A stretch of DNA of 64,000 nucleotides from Rostratula benghalensis (Eukaryota > Chordata > Aves > Charadriiformes > Rostratulidae), in NCBI GenBank assembly GCA_013399305.1, contig VXAI01000158.1:1521434-1585433 (forward strand), given 5' to 3'. The translations under genes were made by a program, and so were the position numbers. The notes beneath the pieces were generated by a model, which did no database searches, was not told the DNA's origin, and saw only the letters and a program-made list of their open reading frames with translations. Position 1 is the stretch's first letter, and the number at the start of each line of letters is the position of its first letter. Of this stretch, positions 1-11,642 are shown one piece after another.

Positions 1-11
1 ATTTGAACTGA

Positions 12-60
12 TTTTCTTTTCTTTCTTTTTTTTTTTTTCTTTTTCTTTTCTTCTCCTTTT
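12..60. repeat. T-rich pyrimidine tract
   Basis: Nearly pure C/T stretch (TTTTCTTTC then poly-T, TTTTTCTTTTCTTCTCC). The rest of 1-610 is AT-rich and shows nothing recognisable. Confidence 0.85.
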
Positions 61-610
61 CCATAGCTACCCTATTTGATCTGTATTGGAAATGCCATTA
101 AATAAGATGTTCTTGGCACTGTTACAGTAGCTTCAAAGGTACTGTCATAAGAGCTCCTGAGCTTGTCTGATAAACCTCATAGAACAATGTCTCTGTGTTT
201 TCATCCCTTCATCTCTAGAAGCCTGTAATGAATAGGCAATGGAATAAATTCAGGCAAATGTTGGTCATTGAAGTTTCTGGAAAAGCTGGCAATGATGTTA
301 TAGGAAGGATCAGAAATGAGAACTTTGGGAAATTTGTACTCAGACATATCATTTGATGTGTGGAAAAGGAGCTTAATCTATATATTTATGGTAAAGAATA
401 TATATATTTGGGACAATATAAAGTAAAACAGAGGTTCAGTAGAATAAACTAATAAATTCATTAAATAAATTTCTGTCATGTTACAATGTTCAAGTCCTGT
501 TGATTTTGTTGATGTCCTTGTTTTGGTGGATGTTCAACATTTCTTAGATCATGCAAGTCAATCTTTCACCTGTGTCCGTGCTACAGCTCACTTAGCAGAA
601 TCCCACTTAC

Positions 611-793
611 ACAGAATCACAGAATATCAGGGATTGGAAGGGACTTTGAAAGATCATCCAGTCCAATCCCCCTGCTGGAGCAGGAACACCCAGATCAGGT
701 CACACAGGAATGTGTCCAGGTGGGTTTTGAATGTCTCCAGAGAAGGAGACTCCACAACCTCTCTGGGCGACCCGTTCCAGTGTTCCATCTTAC
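611..793 (-). mobile_element. CR1 LINE 3' fragment
   Basis: Begins with ACAGAATCACAGAAT, the complement of the tandem terminal repeats of CR1. Typical CR1 3' sequence follows (GGATTGGAAGGGAC, CATCCAGTCCAATCCCC, AACACCCAGA). Orientation is minus, with the 3' end at the left. It is severely 5'-truncated and cannot be mobile. Confidence 0.9.
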
Positions 794-3700
794 ACTTGAT
801 TCTAAACGTGGAATAGAAGGCTTATATTGCCATGGACTTTGGCACTAAATTAAAAATGGAATGGTTGTGATGTCTTATGACTCATTGCCTACCTAAGAAA
901 GGCCATAAATCCAATAAGATCAGGCAGCATAACAGCATGTACCCAAAACTGTTGATCTCTCCCAAACACAGGTGTTACCAAGAGCTTGACCATTGTAAAA
1001 GCAGTAGGACAAAGAATAATAAGGAAGGTGTTGATTTGGACATCATGGCCAAGTGCCACCTGTTTACAAGCCTCTGTTTTAGCAACTGAGTAAGTATCAA
1101 GTTGCTGACCAGGTGTGGGTTGGTGGTTTTTTTGATAAGAAAAACTACATGAAGGAAGATTACCAGACATTTGTGGGGATTAGCCATATCACTGGGATTA
1201 CATGGAATTGAGATATAATAATAAAATTTTGCCTTCCAGAATTTATTTGTGAGGATCTCAATGTATTTTGTATTTGTTAATGACTGTATTTAGCATCCTG
1301 ATATTCCTGTGAACTAGGAAATATTTTTATTTTCATCATTCATATCCAGGACAGCATTTAGAAGAATAACGGGATAATTAATTTCTTTTTCCCATGACAT
1401 TACCTAAGTAAAAACATTTTTTTTTTTCAGAAATGCAGTTGAAATGAAAAGTTATGAAACACTTCTGAATATCTCTACTATTCCTTTCAAAACACAGAAA
1501 TATGAGGGTTAAGAAAAATGCAAACTAATTTTCTAGCCTTAGAAAAAAATTGCATATGGCCTTAATGCCATGAAAAGTATATATTTTGTGTCAAGACGGC
1601 CAAAAAGACAGGCAAATAAGTTTCTCTAGGACTGGCATCTTGGTGTGTGAATCAGTCATCCAAAATTAAGCATGCTTAGTCAGTCTTATCTGCACTAGAA
1701 TTGCTTTCTTACTCAAATCTAATGGATTTCAGATAGCGACATTAACAGCTTCTAAAAATGTTTATGAAAGTCTCTTGATAGTTCAGTAAATGTTCACTTC
1801 TCAGTGATTTTTTAAAAATTAATTTCATCTTGCTGTTTAACCTTATTTGTATAGTCCCAAATAGAAATTAGATCATATTTAGAGGACTGGAAACTAGCAA
1901 ATGTTACATTTCCTGAAAGCTGGTTAGTAATAGAGAAGTGAAGTTTATAATACAGTATTCCCATTAAAATATATCTTTCAGTGAAAAATTAAAATCTCCT
2001 TTAAGCTGTGTATTTATTTTCATTAAGAATAAGGAAAGAGTACAAGTGAAAATGACCAGCACAGATGGAAGATGTGGAGAAGAAAGCACAGAGAGGTGAG
2101 TTTCCACATTTAGATAATTCGTTTTTGAAAATGGGTGATTCCACATTCAACTTTTTTTCAGTCATCTCACTTGGAGTTTTATTTCCAGCTGGATTTATAC
2201 ACATGAAAATTCAATGCAATGAAGACGAGAATAATCATAAAACCTGCAACCTTTGTATTTGACCACGATTCTGTTTGTGTGAAGTCATGCACCATCAAAA
2301 GAGCCCCCCAAATTCTCTGATTTGCAAAGCTTTGGATCTATGTCTGGTACAGAAGAACGTCAAGTGAAGACAGGGAAGTAGCAGGAGACAATGACACAGT
2401 TTGGGCCACTAAGTCTACATTTCGACTAGTAAACTTTTGATGCTTGACTGGTACCCCACGTAGTCATCCTAGATTCCGGTTATAGTCCCTGAGAAAAGTG
2501 CTGTCAGAGCACTATTTAGCCCAGGCTAGATGTGCACCATTCTCCACAGAAGCCTCTCTTTTTCCACTGATTATGGAGGGAGCCTAGGGCAACTATGCAT
2601 CTAACACAGGAGCCGCAGTTAAGCTAAATGAATGAGGACCATCATAGCCTGCATGCCAGTAAGCTACAGTCTTTGAGGGCTTAGTCCTGCCACTGTCATC
2701 AGAATCAATTATATTGCTGAATAAATCAATTAAATGCTGGTTAACCCCAATAGAAAGAGAGAAAAAGGTCCTTTGTGAGAAGGAGATTGGAATTGAGGTT
2801 TTTTCCATAGGAAAATCATGGCTGGACTCCAAGATGTTTTAGAAGTCTGATTTGTTTTTCCTCACATGTTTTTATGGTACATTCATCTGCTTATTTGTTT
2901 AATGAATGTGGGGCTGGTGAAAGATGCTGGGTTGATGCCTTGGGGAGACCAAAGTCTTTCATTTGTCCCCAGGCATACTATACCCATGCTCCACAACCAC
3001 GTGTCTTCCTTCTGACCTGAAAGGACCACCTTTAAGGGTGAGAAACTAGCATAGTTTTTAAACTTGCCCTTTCCTCTGCATCTTCCAGTGAGGGACAGAA
3101 GGTCATTAGTGCTTATTTTTATAGACAAGGGCACACTGTCAAGAGTTTCATTTCACATTGAAAGCTTGCTCATAAAGTTTTTTGGCCTTGAAATCTCACA
3201 ATAGCAGGCTTTTTTTTTTTTTTTTTTTTTTAAGGCAACTGCTGGCTAGGCTAACAGTACTGTTTCTCTCAGATACTTTTCTGCCCCTATTTAAATTCAG
3301 GAAATTATAAATGTCATGAAAATAATAATTCAAAAAATTAAAATACTGACGGCAAGAATGTTAAAACTACTCCACATGTTGCTCTCTAGCTCACTTACTT
3401 CTGCAATTGACAGCAAACCTCAGCCTAAAAATAATTGCATGCCATGCTTTCCTCTTATCCAGACTCTTTTTTCTTTATTTTTCTTCTCAGTCAACTGTCT
3501 TGAAGGTGGTTAACTAAAGTCAACACTTCTGCGTGTTTCCCTTCAAAGTCTGTACCACTTGTGGCAGTGGAAACCTCATGTAACATTCCTGACCTTCAAC
3601 AGACCATTTTTCAAGCAAAGATTAAAATGCGATGACACTCCATCTTTTCCTACCAAGGCCTTGAAAAAATCTCTGCGTGAGAGAGCAAAGTTGGAGAAAG

Positions 3701-3850
3701 AGAAAGAAAAAGCAAAGGAAAAGAGGAAAAGGAAAGGAAAGGAGAAAAAGAGAAAGTAAGAAAAATAACCTTCCCAAAACATTTTTGATCAATTTTAAGA
3801 TTTTTTTTTTTAATTTTGTTTACTTCATCATTGGGTAAATATGATTGAAA
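794..3850. other. Intergenic DNA, nothing recognised
   Basis: AT-rich sequence between two CR1 fragments. Open frames are short and unrelated to known families. There is a poly-T stretch near 3211-3231 and a purine-rich stretch (GAAAGAGAAAG-like) at about 3689-3765. No splice-consistent exon was found. Confidence 0.6.
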
Positions 3851-4240
3851 CATAGAATCATAGAATCATTCAGGTTGGAAAAGACCCTTGGGATCATCGA
3901 GTCCAACCATCAGTTCTACTCTACAAATTCCTCCCCTACATTATATCCCCCCAACACCACATCTAAAAGACTCTTCAACACATTCAGGGATGGGGACTCA
4001 ACCCCCTCCCTGGGCAGCCTATTCCAGTGTCTGACCACTCTTTCTGGGAAAAATTCTTTCCTAATGTTCACCCTAAACCTACCCTGGTGCAGCTTTAAGC
4101 CATTCCCTCTTGTTCTGTCACTAATTACCTGTGAGAAGAGATCAGCACCAACCTCTCTACAATGTCTTTTCAAGTAGTTGTAAAGAGCGATGAAGTCTCC
4201 CCTACCCTCCTCTTCCTCCAACTCAACAGTCCCAATAGAA
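3851..4240 (-). mobile_element. CR1 LINE 3' fragment with end of ORF2
   Basis: Starts with CATAGAATCATAGAATCATT followed by AGGTTGGAAAAGACC, the complement of a CR1 3' terminus. On the minus strand the translation shows the C-terminal part of a CR1 polyprotein ([20 protein letters not shown], then [11 protein letters not shown]). The 5' side fades near 4240. Confidence 0.9.
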
Positions 4241-6901
4241 TATTGTATCAGCGTAACGTATCTATGTGTTAAAGCATTTTTCTGAAAGTGGGTTCCAGGC
4301 TCTGCTTTGTAAATTGACTTAATAAAGGGCTTTGATCCTGAGACTTTGAGAGTCCCCATTTCATCTGAAGGACAAACTCCCAACAGTGGGAAGAAGGAGC
4401 CGAGTCAAAAATGTTTTCTTCCTCGAATGAAAACAACCTGTGCTCCACCAACGTGGGTTACCCTTTCTGACATCTCTTCTTCAAAGGAGGGGAGGCTGCT
4501 TTGAAAACAATATCCCAAATCTCACTATGGATCTTTTGCAGAACTTTGGGTTTCTGAGGAAAGTTCTGATTTTAAGGATGCACTAGTTCCAGATGCCTCT
4601 GTATGAACAGGTCTGAGGGTTTGAACATCCCGAGCTCCTCGGGTAAATCTGTTGCAAGTGGTATCTGCAACATCTCATTATTAAAACTGCAAAATCAGAG
4701 CTGCTGCGCCTTCCCCTCTTAATGTACTTCTTCACTGAATGTGTCAGTGAGCCTCTCCCATTTTAATATTTGATAAATATAGAGAGTAGTGTTGCAAAAT
4801 TCTTGCTACCACTCATTAACAGATCTAGGGCATCCTCTCCAAATTATCACTCTGCGCCCTCTCCTCACCTTTTCTCTTTGAAACCCCACCACTGCTCCCT
4901 GCCCTCCCTTTCCCACCCCCCAATTATACCAGGAAATTTGTTACAGGAAATTGCTGTTATTGCTGTTATTATTGTTATTTCTTCCCCCTCCCTCCACCCA
5001 ATCAGGAGTAGAAAGCCAAAGGGTGACAAAGAGTAATTTGCCTGGAAAGACAACATTCAGGGTGTTCTGACACCGGCGCTGCATTTTTAATATCCACCCC
5101 TCTGAAGGTGTTATCATTAAAACTTCATGGTTATCATTTTATTTATTTTTTTATTAGTAGCAACGCCACCTCTTCGCTCAGCAATGCTTCCTTGCCTTCC
5201 CGATTTCAGCAGCGCCTGACCCCATTTCAGTCAATTTTCCATATCCTGCCTGTCTCGTATCCACCGAGGGAACACACTGATGCTGTGTTTATGCTAATTT
5301 TATGCTCTCTGAGTTGTGTCTGTTATTCAAAGCAGTTGAAGCAGTTATTGCCAGTAATCTTATTTCTGCGAGAGCCCCCGGGGCAGAGCAAGCCTTGGAG
5401 CCGGTCCTGCAGACCGCGTCAGAGCCATCACTGCCTGCTGGTAAATGGCAGCTCTTTTCTGCAGAATCTGATATCAGTTACTTCGCAAACACAGTAATAA
5501 AATGAAACAAATCAGATTTTCAAGTAAATAAACCAGACTTCAATGGCAACAACAATGGTCAGGACAACAGGATTTTAATAAGTGATGCTATAGAGGGGAA
5601 AATATTGGAGCGCCTTATCGTTTCTTCTTCTTGCCCTCCCCCTGCTCCAACCCCAAATTAGCTGCCTGAACCCTTTGCAGACTGAAAGGAAAACAAAAAG
5701 AAATACTACCGGAATGGGCTCTGCTCTCCTCGTTGGTAAGAATGGGTATTCACTGATGGCATGTATGGAAATTCCCCTGCAAAGGTGCTCTGAGATATTG
5801 TGTTGGGCAACAAAAGAACACAAATGGTTATTCCTGATTTTCTGCTCAATAATATCCATGGGAAATTGCATGAGAACTTCTCCATTAAGGGATAGGCAGA
5901 TGGTACCTACCAAGAGAAAGGTGTTGTTGACCTTCTGCTCCAATGAGCTGAGCATGATGCATGGTTTTGCCACCGTTTTCTAGGGCACCCTGGGCATATA
6001 ATTTAAGGATAGGTCTCGAAGCGTCCACCACCTTTTCAATCAGGTTTTAAAACAAACAAACTCATAAACTTCCTTGGTGCCTTCCTAAAAGCCAGATATT
6101 CAGAAGGCAGAAAAGGTGTTTTATTCTAAAATAGCACTTAGAGAAAAACGTGAAATTATGCATTTTCATATAGCCTTGCCTTGGAAAGTATTTAAAATCT
6201 TGTCAGAAAGCCAACAGTTAAAAAAAAAAATTAATTTGAATTCTGGCCAATTTTCAGTTGCCAAAAATGTAAACCATTTTTCTCATAAGAAACATTTCCC
6301 CCCAAAATCCCTCCAATTTAAGAAACATTTTTCAACAAGAAGACATTTCAAATGGAACATTTTCATGTTTTTCTATTGCCATCAACAGCACTCAGCTTTT
6401 ATTGTGATGCTTAAGGCCATGTTTTCAGCATACTGTGCTCTTTAGAAACTTGCCCAGTTACATTGAATCCTATATAACAGCAGGAGCTCCCATATATAAA
6501 TTTATATTTGTATATATACATATCTGTATACATAAATAAAATATAAAATCCTGAATTTAATCTCGCTATACTGTAGCTTCCCATCTGTCAAAACTGATTA
6601 ATAATGCTTCTATTTCATTACTCAAATAATTTTGGAACTTTTCGGAAGGTCTCTGTCTTCTCTTCGGGATTCCTAAACTTCCCAAATAGCAGAAGGTTTA
6701 CCATTAGTTCACTTTCCTCATGTTTTGTAAATCTGATATAAGGATCTGAAACTTCACCTTTTTCTTTGAAAGCATGCAAGAGCAATGGAATACCCAGATC
6801 ACCCTTGTCCTCCTCCTCCTGGATATCACAATCCTTGTGATATATCTAATGGTAAATTATATATGCCCTGGCATTTCACTGTCCCTGAAGCCAGTTCATG
6901 A
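4241..6901. other. Intergenic DNA with a candidate conserved non-coding block
   Basis: No gene or recognisable repeat. The part at about 4780-5560 is unique, retains several CpGs and has AT-rich homeodomain-like words (ATTATCA, TTATCATTAAAA, TTATTATT) next to C-rich stretches. This is the look of a regulatory element but is not proof. Confidence 0.4.
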
Positions 6902-7375
6902 TCATAGGACCACAGAACAGTTACAGTTGGAATCTTATTTTAAAGAACATCTAGTTCCAACCCTCCTGTCATGGTCAGGGACACCTCCCACCAGACTAGG
7001 CTGCTCAAAACCCCATCCAGCCTGGTCTTGAACCCTCCAGGAATGGGGCAGCCACAGCTTCTCTGGAAGGAGCTCTAAGGTCTATCCACAGCTGAAACCC
7101 CCCAACTCTCTCAACCTGTCCTTACAGCAGAGGGGTTCCAGCCCTCCCAGCATCTCCGTGACCGCCTCTGGCCATGCTCCTCCAGGTCCATGTCTCTCCT
7201 GTGCTGAGGCCCCAGAGCTGGAGGCAGCACTGGGGAGAGGTCTCCCCAGAGCAGAGTAGAGGGGCAGAATCCACCCCCCACCCCCTGCTGGGATGCAGCC
7301 CAGAATGCGGGGGGCTTTCTGGGCTGCCAGTCCACTTTGCTAGCTCATATTGAGTTTCTCACCCCCCAACACCCT
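6902..7375 (-). mobile_element. CR1 LINE 3' fragment, GC-rich subfamily
   Basis: Degenerate terminus (TCATAGGACCACAGAACAG) followed by CR1-type text: CATCCAGCCTGGTCTTGAAC, cytosine-rich TGCTGAGGCCCCAGAGCTGG, and the distal CTAGCTCATATTGAGTTTCTC segment. Orientation is minus. It is more GC-rich than its surroundings. Confidence 0.85.
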
Positions 7376-8363
7376 GGGAATGCTTTCTGGAACTATTTCA
7401 TCTTATGGGACACACATAGTCTATTCTTTTTGGTCTTCTCTGAGGATATTTCCTTTGTTTTCAGCTGCATTTGGATCAAGTTCTTATGGAGGTAATAGGC
7501 TTCAACAACCTTCAAGTGTAGCAGTTCAAACCAAAGTGGAAATCAGAAGAGTTACCAGATCACTGACACTGAGAGAAGATTGACTCGAATTCTGTACATC
7601 ACATCTGTATAGGAACCTTAAATAGAGGTGAGAACCTTGGGTTTTGGGGGGTGTTTTCCTACTTCTTGAAGTGTAATTTTTACACTTGTCTATGCTGCAG
7701 ATTTAGCACTGGTCTAAATAGGCTAGAAAAAAACACAAAAGACCTGGGCTAAACATCTGAAACAAGTGTAGTCCAGGAGAGCTTTTCTTTGACTTCCCAG
7801 GTCAGGATTTCACCACAAATCTCCTAACTTGGCAGTTTTTTCTGCCTCTTGTGTCTGAGACAATAACCCAGGTGAAAATAATATAGGTCCTGAAAAGAGA
7901 AGAAGCAAGTATTCTGCTTACTTCTAGACAAGTGTTTCTTGCAATAGTAGCCTCTGACATGAAGGTATCTCTGCATGAAACAAATGCCAGTTGATTGGAT
8001 TGTCCTGTAGACTTAGCTCAGAAAACTGCTCAGAATATATATATGTGTATAAATAAACCTAGAGTAAAATTGACAGCCTCTATCAATGCTATTCTTTCTG
8101 ACATAAATGAAATACTTATCCTGACTTCGGTAAGAGTGGAATCACACCACTGAAACTTAATAGGTTTGGTTTGGGTTTTTTTGTTTGTTTGTTTGGTTTG
8201 GTGTTTTTTTTTTTTTAATATCAATCTCCTTTACATAATTCTGGAAATGTCTGATGTCTGACAAAACCAACATGTGTCTAAAGTCCTTCATCCAATATTA
8301 CTTGTACATTTTGGGAATTCATACCATACATAATGGAATGTAGAGGAAAAAGGACTTATGAAT
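7376..8363. other. Intergenic DNA, nothing recognised
   Basis: Unique AT-rich sequence up to the 850-base gap. Contains a TTTG-rich stretch near 8165-8205 (GGTTTGGTTTGGG, TTTGTTTGTTTG). No exon or element was recognised. Confidence 0.6.
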
Positions 8364-9213
8364 NNNNNNNNNNNNNNNNNNNNNNNNNNNNNNNNNNNNN
8401 NNNNNNNNNNNNNNNNNNNNNNNNNNNNNNNNNNNNNNNNNNNNNNNNNNNNNNNNNNNNNNNNNNNNNNNNNNNNNNNNNNNNNNNNNNNNNNNNNNNN
8501 NNNNNNNNNNNNNNNNNNNNNNNNNNNNNNNNNNNNNNNNNNNNNNNNNNNNNNNNNNNNNNNNNNNNNNNNNNNNNNNNNNNNNNNNNNNNNNNNNNNN
8601 NNNNNNNNNNNNNNNNNNNNNNNNNNNNNNNNNNNNNNNNNNNNNNNNNNNNNNNNNNNNNNNNNNNNNNNNNNNNNNNNNNNNNNNNNNNNNNNNNNNN
8701 NNNNNNNNNNNNNNNNNNNNNNNNNNNNNNNNNNNNNNNNNNNNNNNNNNNNNNNNNNNNNNNNNNNNNNNNNNNNNNNNNNNNNNNNNNNNNNNNNNNN
8801 NNNNNNNNNNNNNNNNNNNNNNNNNNNNNNNNNNNNNNNNNNNNNNNNNNNNNNNNNNNNNNNNNNNNNNNNNNNNNNNNNNNNNNNNNNNNNNNNNNNN
8901 NNNNNNNNNNNNNNNNNNNNNNNNNNNNNNNNNNNNNNNNNNNNNNNNNNNNNNNNNNNNNNNNNNNNNNNNNNNNNNNNNNNNNNNNNNNNNNNNNNNN
9001 NNNNNNNNNNNNNNNNNNNNNNNNNNNNNNNNNNNNNNNNNNNNNNNNNNNNNNNNNNNNNNNNNNNNNNNNNNNNNNNNNNNNNNNNNNNNNNNNNNNN
9101 NNNNNNNNNNNNNNNNNNNNNNNNNNNNNNNNNNNNNNNNNNNNNNNNNNNNNNNNNNNNNNNNNNNNNNNNNNNNNNNNNNNNNNNNNNNNNNNNNNNN
9201 NNNNNNNNNNNNN
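8364..9213. other. Assembly gap (850 Ns)
   Basis: Run of 850 N bases. The right edge opens directly into an (AAGAG)n repeat while the left edge is ordinary sequence, so the gap probably hides the rest of that repeat. Any open frame read through the Ns is meaningless. Confidence 0.98.
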
Positions 9214-9308
9214 AAGAGAAGAGAAGAGAAGAGAAGAGAAGAGAAGAGAAGAGAAGAGAAGAGAAGAGAAGAGAAGAGAAGAGAAGAGAAGAGAAGAGAA
9301 GAGAAGAG
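9214..9308. repeat. (AAGAG)n microsatellite
   Basis: About 19 near-perfect copies of a five-base purine unit immediately right of the 850-base gap. Purine-only on the plus strand. Confidence 0.97.
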
Positions 9309-11606
9309 TCCTATTTAGAGGTTTAAGTTCCTTAAATTGCCCCTGTAGCTACTGGAGAGAAATATGTGTCCCTTGAGCCCCAACGTAAAATATGTATCTA
9401 AACTTGGTGGAACAAATAATCTCGTGGAGGCCTCCTGTACAGCATCTTCATGTTTAACCCCAACTTGAGATGTGGAAGAATCCCATCTTTCCTCTGCCCG
9501 ATGCTAACCCAAATCCCCCTTTTCCTTTCAAGACAAGAAATTAGCTTTGTCATTTCAAAGAAAAATAGGCTAATTTTCCTATTACTGCTCAGTTCCTTGT
9601 TGCATAAAAGATATTACCTTATTTTAAACAGATTATTTAAATTACATATATTTTCCTTTTTTCATTTAGCTCCTTTTCTTGTATTATTTATTTCCATGGT
9701 AGAAAGGAGGTTTTTGAATGTATCAGTTATTTCTCATTAGAGAGAATGATATGCTATGTAACACAGTGACAGGCCAGCCAGCTTCATTACCTTCAAAAAT
9801 TAGTCCTCTTAGAGCATAGGGTCCTCATCCCAAAGATATTTAGGCAAATTTTCTATAAAGAGCTCCCTCTTGCATTCATTGTGCATGTTTCAGCATAATG
9901 TAAGCTTTCATAACTGGAATAAACAGGTTGAGTTGTAGCCAATGCAGCTATTGTTACAATAAAACAAAGGGGAAAAAATAATGCCCAGGCCTGAAATCCT
10001 TTCGCACTGAATCTGGATTAATGTTCCTGGATTACACCAAAAGGACCTCAATTCTTTCTGTTATACAGACATCAGCAGGATCAGTGCTTATTTCTTTATG
10101 AATGAACATAAGAGTCCTAAAGAGCAACTCTCTACCTGATCTTTAGAGACTGCATATTCTCATCCAACAACAAAAAGAAAACGAAAAAAATGCAAAAGAG
10201 AAACAACCCACTCCTATAGTGGACTTCTGCTAACATTAAGAAATGCTGATAATTTAGAGGCAGAGATTTTCTTTTTATTGAACCTAATAAAGACACATCG
10301 TTTTACTCACTCCGCTCCTCTCCAAAGTGCTTGTTATTTGCCCTAGACTGAATGCTACTAGTTGGATGATTTTCAAATCTTGTTTCCTCCCCATTTCTCT
10401 TAATTTGGCTGGAGGTGCAGCGATCCACGTGAATTGGAGAACTGAATTCCTACAAAGTAAAGGGTATTGCTGATTTTCCTCTGATGCAGCAGAGCACACA
10501 CGTACACGTATGCACACACGCACATTGACACACTATTTTAAGTCCCAAATATTGTGTTGAAGCATTTTCTCCGTCACATATAGGCTGGGGAAGAATTTAG
10601 TGCTAAATAAATGCTGCCTCAAACCAGGCAAGATAAAACATAAATCATTGCATTAAAAACCTCTAACAAGTCTATCTGCTTTTTGAAATGACTGGGAGAT
10701 GAAAGAGAGGAGTCTCATTTAAGAAGGCCCAGCGGAACAGTTCTGCATTTATATAGCTGTTATCAAAAGCAATTCATTTGGAGATCAAATAGACTGACAG
10801 ATAGGACAAGCAGGGGATCACTACTGCCTTCGGGCAGCCAAAAGCAAGGATGGTTTCCCAGTACCATCACTAATATTGGGTCTAGTCAATGCTCGAGTCT
10901 GTTATGGCTCGCAGTAACAGCCAGCTGAATGTTAATATACACTTTTTAGACCCCAATTCGTAGCTGAGGGAGTAAATAGCGTACATCCCTTTCCCTAACT
11001 TCTTTTCCTTTTCTTTACCTTGTAGGAGTATCTCCTTTCCTTGGCATTGTGTGTCTGATGAGTATTTGCTTCTTAAAAAGGCGATGCGATGCCTCTGAAG
11101 ACAAAAGCAGGAGAAGAGAATGGGCTTTCCAGGGTCCCCTTGGCAATGTGGGCACCTGCCTCGACAGCACCTCTCCTTCCTTGATATGTTGGAGCCAGGC
11201 TGCTGCTAATTTACAGACACACCTCAGTGCTGTTTGCTCCTTTCCGAATGCAGAGAGGCAGCCCAAGGCTGGCTGCAATTCCTCCAGTGCAACAATTCAG
11301 CACACCCACAAGGAAAACTTCTTTTTTTTTTTTTCCCCCCTCCCCCAAACCCACTGCCACTGAGGTAGGCACAATGACTTGTTCTGATCTTAGACATCCA
11401 ACATATGCTTGCAGAGCTAAATAAGAAAGGGGAAAGGAGTGAAACCCGGTTTTGAGATCAGGTAGCTCAGAAATGCCTTGTGTTTACACAGTTTAGGGCA
11501 AACCCCCTTGAAATGAAACTGTCTAATTCACAAAACATCACAGTTAGTGCTTCTCAGGATCCCCTGAGATTCCTCCATGGCCCTAAAACATGAAAATAGT
11601 TTTCTC

Positions 11607-11642
<36 letters not shown>

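Noticed and set aside
3916..4383. 155-codon minus-strand frame
   Set aside because: It is the C-terminal remnant of CR1 ORF2 plus flanking sequence, not a host gene.
8333..9376. 347- and 322-codon frames across 8.3-9.4 kb
   Set aside because: They run through 850 Ns and a pentanucleotide repeat (R-E-E-K repeats) and have no coding meaning.
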